DNA of 64,000 nucleotides, from NCBI GenBank assembly GCA_015178975.1, contig WHVD01000019.1, positions 124,001 to 188,000 of the forward strand, in the 5' to 3' direction. How positions within the stretch are numbered: position 1 is the first letter of the stretch; every line of letters begins with the position of its first letter. Below, piece by piece: positions 58,940 through 64,000 of the stretch. Origin of the DNA: Hysterangium stoloniferum. Lineage: Eukaryota; Basidiomycota; Agaricomycetes; Hysterangiales; Hysterangiaceae. The notes beneath the pieces were generated by a model that worked only from the letters and a program-made list of their open reading frames with translations, did not search any database and was not told where the DNA came from. The translations under genes and the position numbers were made by a program.

Positions 58940-61900
58940 AAGTTTTGATGTAAAATAGATGAGCTTTGGGCAAGGTAAAGCTTTGGTGAATATGTCTGCT
59001 GTCATATCTTCGGTAGGACAATATGCGAGTGTAATTGTGCTATTCTCCACAATTTCGTATATGAATTTGTATCGTATATCGATGTGCTTTGTTCGTCCTT
59101 GAAATCTATTATTCTTCGATATGATAATAGTGGCTTGATTGTCGCAATGGAGTGTAATTGATTTGGTGAATGGATGAAAAATTTCGTTCATGAATTTGCG
59201 AATCCAGCATGCCTCTTTGATGGCATATGTGGCTGCAACAAATTCGGCCTTGGTGCTAGATAAAGTTATGAGTCTTTATTTGTTTGAACTCCAAGAGAAT
59301 GCTCCACCATTTAATAGAAAACAATAGCCTGACATTGAATGTTGATCTGGTTGTTGTCCCCAATCTGCATCTGTATACCCCATTATACCACTCTTGTTTC
59401 TTCCCAATGTTAACTTGAAATTTCGTGTTCCCTTCAAATATTTTAGTACTCTTTTTGTTGCTTCCCAATGTACTCATCCTGGATTCTCCATAAATTGAGA
59501 TAAAATAGATACTGCGAAAGCAATATCTGGTCTTGTACCCATTGCAGCCCACATTAATGAACCAATGGCTTCGCGATATGGAATGTTCTTCATATTTTCA
59601 CGTTCCTTTGGTGTAGTAGGACATTGTTCTTTTGATAATAATGGTTTGGGATCCATAGGCAGTGTGATTGGGGCTGCATCTTGTAAATTGAAACGTTTGA
59701 TAATCAAGTCAATATATGCGCTTTGCCCGAATGAGATTGTATGCGCTTTTATATCGTATTTGACCTCTATATTTAGTAACCAATGTAATTCACCCATATC
59801 CTTCATTTTGAAATGTGATTTGAATTGTTCTTTTGTTTGAATTATCCCTTCGTTCATATTTGCAGTGATGGTGAGATCGTCCACGGCTACTGCAATAATG
59901 ATAATACTGTGCTCCACTCATTTGTAGAATATGGCTGGATCGGATAATGAGCAAGTAAATCCCATTTGATTCATCACCTTGCTGAGTAGCTTGTACCATT
60001 CTCTACCCAATTGTTTCAAACCGTATAGAGCCTTTTTCAATTTGAGTACTTTCAATGGTGGACCTTGAGGAAATCCCAGTGGTTGGTGCATATACACCAT
60101 TTCTGTAAGCTTTGCATTCAAGTATGCATTATTAACATCCATTTGCTCTATAGGCCAGCTGTTCTGGGCTGCTATGCCTGTGATGAGCCTTAGTGAAGCT
60201 AGACGAACAATTGGAGAAAATGTCCCTTCATAGTCTGTCCTGAATACTTGTGTAAAGCCTTGAGCTACGAGTCGTGCCTTGTATGTGGTAATGTTTCCAT
60301 TTGCATCGCATTTTATTCTTAATGACCATTTAGAACCAACTATATTGACTCCTTCAGGTTTATCGACAAGTTCCCAGGTGCCTAAATCGTGTAAGGCCTT
60401 CAACTCCTTTAAAAATGCCAGCTTCCACAATGGCCAATCATCTCCTCTCATAGCCTCTTCCACTGTAGTTGGTACTCCTTCCTGAAGGTTTGCAACCATC
60501 CCTATCATTTCCAATCTCTCACTGTCCATCCTGTCTGTAAAGTCCATCCACTCTGATGGGCTGTATGTGTCTGTATACGAAATGTTTTTATCGCCCATAA
60601 TTGGTGGCTCACTTGGATTGTCTTCCCATAAAATTGAGTCTTCATCAAAACCGTTTTTGTCTTCTAATATAATGCATGTAGCCTTTCCGAATTCTTCTGG
60701 TACTTGCAGTCTTGGAGAGAATTCGATCTGACTAGAACCTGTGGTACCTTCCCCTCGTCTAAGACGGCGCATATAATCAGATGGAAATCTGGTTCTTGAA
60801 CTTCACCTCAATTGATCTTGAGGTAAGGATTCCGTGGTTTCTGGTAGCTCTGGAATGCTAACTTGAGGCGATTTGGGTAATGGTATATCTGTGGGCATTT
60901 GAGGAAGTTTCCTGTATGTTTTGTGTTCTAGATCTCTTCCTGATACAAGTATAGGAGCCCCAGCTTGCTTGGAGAATGCCACATTTCATTCTATGGTCAC
61001 GGTTTGTTTTTCTGGCCAATATATGTGGTGTCCTTCACTGTTAAAACTATACCCGACCCAGTGGCCCTCTTTTGCCTTGGGCCCTAATTTACCTCCCTCT
61101 GGCTCCATCCTCACGTATACAGTCTCTCCCCATTCTGGTAAGTCCCTTAGATTCGGCTTTTTGCTGTGAACTAGCTCGTATGGTGTTTTTCCATCGAGAG
61201 CTGATGTTGCTGTTCTATTCTTTAGATATACTGCATGCTGTATGCATTCGCCCCATAGGAACTTGGGTAGATTGGCAGCAATGAGCATTGATCGGGTGTG
61301 TTCGACTAATGTTTGATTTAGTCTTTCTGCGACACCATTCTGTTGGGGAGTATCATGAACGGTTAACTGTTGGAGAGTTCCTCGTGAGGATAGATAGTCT
61401 TTAAACTCATTGGATGTATATTCACCCCCATTGTCTGACTGTAATTTCTTAATCACAATGTTCCTTTGTTGATTTAGGAATGCCTCATATGACTTGTACT
61501 TTTGGAATGCTTCTCCCTTCGTTTTCATCAGGTAGGTTCTTGTTTCCCTTGTGAAATTGTCAGTAAATGATATATACCATCTACAACCTCCGATAGTTTG
61601 AACTTCGGATGGCCCCCACACATCGGTGTGTATCTTCTGGCCTTGAAGTTTGGCTCGTTCTGATTTTCGGACTTTTGGGATTGGCTCCTGAGTAATCTTT
61701 CCTTTGATACAGGCTTTGCAAAACTTGATAGGCCTTGAGTGGTCTAGTGTTATTCCTTCGATTGCCCCATTTTCGATCATTTGCTTCGCAGTGGCTGGTG
61801 CTATATGTCCCATACGTGTATGCAGTTCATTTATTGTCATCATAGTGCAAGCTTCATCGTGTAGATTATTGGTCTTGTGGATAATATACATAGCTTCTTT

Positions 61901-62537
61901 GATAAAGACCATTGATTTGATCAATTTGCCCGCATATACCTCCCTCCGGATTTCGAAGGGTGCATTTTCCATCACCAAATGTGCATGAGAACCCCTTTTT
62001 ATCACAGCATGCGATGGACACTAAAGTAAAGGCTAATTCGGGTGAGTAAAACACATTTTGTAATGTGATGTTAGTGGGTTTGCTGCCGTTTTGCATTTGT
62101 ATGCACATGTTGCCAATTCCTGTGGCTAAGAACTCTGTCTTATCTGCGGCGTGAATTTTCCGAGGTGGGTCTATTGTTTTGAAGCTTGAGAATAAGCTTA
62201 GATATGGGGACATATGAGAATTGGTCCCAGAGTCCCATACTTCAACGATTTTTGTACCATTGTTGCTAGTTTCGTCATTTGTTAAAATCCCCATGTTTAG
62301 TGAGCTAGCAAATGCATATGATTCTTCATTTGCGATGTTTGCATTCCTGCTGTTGCCTGTATTGTATCCCCTTTGGTTTGTGCTATTGCGCCTTGAATTT
62401 CTGCGCATATATCTTGGTCCTTGCCCCTCCTTACCACCACCTTTAGCCCAACAATCAGCTATGACATGCCCGATCCATCTGCAATTCAGATTGAAGCATG
62501 TTAGGTTTCGATTTTGAGTTGTAGAGGTGTTTCTCAA
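58940..62537 (-). pseudogene. Copia pol (protease, integrase, reverse transcriptase, RNase H)
   Basis: In order on the minus strand: a Gag zinc-knuckle remnant (CFNLNCRWIGHVIADC), the protease active site (VWDSGTNSHM), the integrase zinc region (ELHTRMGHI, CKACIKGK), the core with TDVWGPSEV, DNGGEYTSNEF and NGVAERLNQT, reverse transcriptase (WSLRIKCDANGNITTYKARLVAQGF, then VAVDDLTI with DD), and RNase H (LHCDNQATI, RTKHIDIRYKF). Frameshifts occur near 61980 and around 59480-59260. TGA interrupts at 60986 (IE-stop-NVAF), near 60803 and at 59918. Two of these replace residues where Arg is expected. Confidence 0.87.
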
Positions 62538-62570
62538 GTTCCAGGAGTTGCTGTTAGGGCCTGTACTTCA

Positions 62571-63281
62571 TCACTGGCCCTTAGTATTGGCTAGGAGGGC
62601 TTGATTGTTGTTATTAGTTGAGTTTCGGGCTTTCTTTGATTTTCTACGCTCATATTCGGCTTTGATCATTGTTATTAGACTTGTTGGGGTTAAAACAGTT
62701 CCAGTGGCTGTTGCAGAAGTCGTTACTGCATTCATCATGATGTCGTAAGAGTCTGGGAGTGAACTCAACATGATATTGAAGAAATCGGTATCTTCTATCT
62801 TCATTCCCATGCCTGCTAATCGCCGATGCATTTCAAGCAGGGTGTCAAGGTGGGAATGCACATCTTCCCCTTCCTTGCACTTTAGAGCACGCATTCTGCA
62901 CTGCAAATCAACTTGGGCCATTTTCAGCTTCGACTCGAATTCCTGGCAAATGGCCTCCCATACTTCTCTTGCTGTGCTGAGTCTTTGAAGACTGAGCAGA
63001 AGAGAAGGGCCAACAGATAGGAAGATCTGAGCTTTGACTCGTCCTTCATGTGCGAGGTAACGATCCAAATGTTCCTCTTGCTTGTCCCTAAGATCTAACT
63101 GATCATTTGTTAATACAGTTCCTGTGACATATATTGTAGGATCTGGGGGGCGCTGTGCACTTCCGTCGATGTGTTTCAACAGTGCACCTGATTCCAATAT
63201 GGATAGTATTCGGCTTTTCCAAGCAATCCAATTTTCGCCATTATCGGTGAGTTTCTCGAGTGTGACTATAGTGGGGCCCAT
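62571..63281 (-). pseudogene. Copia Gag of element B, stop before zinc knuckle
   Basis: The ATG at 63281 lies inside the GGTTATGGGCCC primer-site motif and begins MGPTIVTLEKLTDNGENW. UBN2-type features include WIAWKSRILSILE, AREVWEAICQEFESK and MRALKCKEGEDVHSHLDTL. The frame runs 236 residues to a TGA at 62571 after TKGQ; the zinc knuckle lies just beyond in a different frame near 62500. The N-terminal Gag domain itself is undamaged. Confidence 0.85.
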
Positions 63282-63950
63282 AACCTGTTGAGTAGAAAAC
63301 AAGATTTCCAAAGGGTAGAGTCTGTTTGCGAAGCTCAGTGAGTGAGTAAACTTCACTATATATTATAGTACCTGTTTGTGAAGCTACAATATGTTTAATA
63401 AGTAATAGAATGATAATGAATGATTGTGCATATACCTCAGTGAGTGAGTGAGTAAACTTCACTGAGGTATATGGTGAAATATTGCAACTTTTTATCTACT
63501 TTATAATTATTTTAGGAGAGTTATTAGGGGAGTAAATAGGGGAAATTTTTGATGCTCGAAGTTTCTAGTCAATTGCATCATAAAGGAGACATTCGTAATT
63601 AGGAGTTATTCCCTCCTTAACGGCACTTCAATATATGCGCATACATATACTCGTCATCGTAGGTTCGATTCCGATTTCAGTTTATGCGAAGACTTGATTA
63701 CTAACATAATCAATAAAGTTATGTGCTAATCATGTGACAGGGACAAAACTGTTCCAATGAGATTGCATTAGTATTTGATTTATAGTTTGATGACAAATAA
63801 TGATTATGTCATAGAATTCTTAGGATATATAGCCAACATATATGACTACCTAAATTAAAGATTTCAGGTCAATTGGTCAAGTACTCATTGAGTTATTCAA
63901 CATTCTTTGACATACAAAAAATCATTGGAATGGTTTTGTCCCCCACTGTA

Positions 63951-64000
63951 GTTAACACACTACAGTACAGCAAACTAGTTAGGGGTAAAGTAAAGTGGTA
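63951..64000. other. Flank right of Tc1 element 2
   Basis: 50 bp of sequence outside the Tc1 element; nothing recognised. Confidence 0.3.

Larger units (their letters stand above)
58591..63706 (-). mobile_element. Copia LTR retrotransposon B, complete but decayed
   Basis: The 5' LTR is 63286-63706 (421 bp) and the 3' LTR is 58591-58909 (319 bp). Tips are TGTTGAGTAG and TTACTAACA. TAATC flanks it at 58586-58590 and 63707-63711. The LTR length difference is an extra ~100-bp segment in the 5' LTR (about 63355-63440). The primer-site motif GGTTATGGGCCC follows the 5' LTR directly. Gag and pol are in normal Copia order, with stops. Confidence 0.93.
57245..63948 (-). mobile_element. Tc1/mariner element 2, split by a Copia element
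   Basis: Tips CAGTGGGGGACAAAAC at 57245 and the complement ending CCCCCACTG at 63948, flanked by TA on both sides. Each inverted repeat is about 213 bp (57245-57457 and 63736-63948). Each has a transposase-site-like motif (GGACAAAACTGTTCCAATG) at both its outer and inner end, the IR/DR layout known from Sleeping Beauty-type elements. Without the Copia insertion the element is about 1.58 kb. Confidence 0.92.

Noticed and set aside
63660..63675. GGTTCGATTCC in the Copia LTR as a tRNA gene or Pol III B box
   Set aside because: It matches the B-box consensus, but no A box, cloverleaf or terminator is present at proper spacing, and the 3' LTR has lost the match.

Overview
The window reads as nuclear DNA of a filamentous basidiomycete, most likely a mushroom-forming agaricomycete. 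The reasons are genes with many short introns (about 50-60 nt, GT-AG and one GC-AG), a Plavaka-type DNA transposon paired with a DUF6532 gene, decayed tandem P450 genes, and Copia, Gypsy, Tc1 and hAT elements of fungal style. No bacterial features are present.

Layout. (1) 1-18.8 kb holds the host genes. These are the N-terminal part of the autophagy kinase Atg1 (minus, running off the left edge), a peroxisomal acyl-CoA oxidase ending in the PTS1 signal AKL (minus), a carnosine N-methyltransferase-like (N2227) gene (plus), and two tandem P450 pseudogenes (plus). The first P450 copy carries two solo LTRs with perfect 5-bp target-site duplications (TSDs). A degenerate copy of the 5' end of the acyl-CoA oxidase gene lies between it and ATG1. 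(2) 18.9-26.7 kb is a Plavaka (CMC-type) transposon: an apparently intact 1007-residue transposase diverges from a DUF6532 accessory gene, with MITE-like pieces sharing terminal motifs. (3) 26.7-36 kb holds decayed LTR sequence interrupted by an hAT element (8-bp TSD) and a small LTR element that encodes only Gag. (4) 36.2-40.0 kb is a dead Tc1 element containing three solo LTRs, each with its own perfect TSD. (5) 40.6-54.8 kb is a nest of broken Copia and Gypsy pieces around a 4.2-kb palindromic foldback element, whose interior is about 2.8 kb of 10-bp repeats. (6) 54.8-56.6 kb is an 18-bp minisatellite split by a small non-coding LTR element. (7) 57.2-63.9 kb is a Tc1 element with an intact transposase gene and doubled terminal motifs, split by a complete but stop-riddled Copia element.

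How it works together. The host genes do not form a pathway, although Atg1 and the oxidase are both tied to lipid and organelle turnover. The right 45 kb is a transposon graveyard in which nesting and TSDs give the insertion order. Several conserved arginine codons have become TGA, consistent with C-to-T loss at CpG. The most unusual object is the 43.9-48.1 kb foldback element. All calls rest on reading the sequence; no database search was run.
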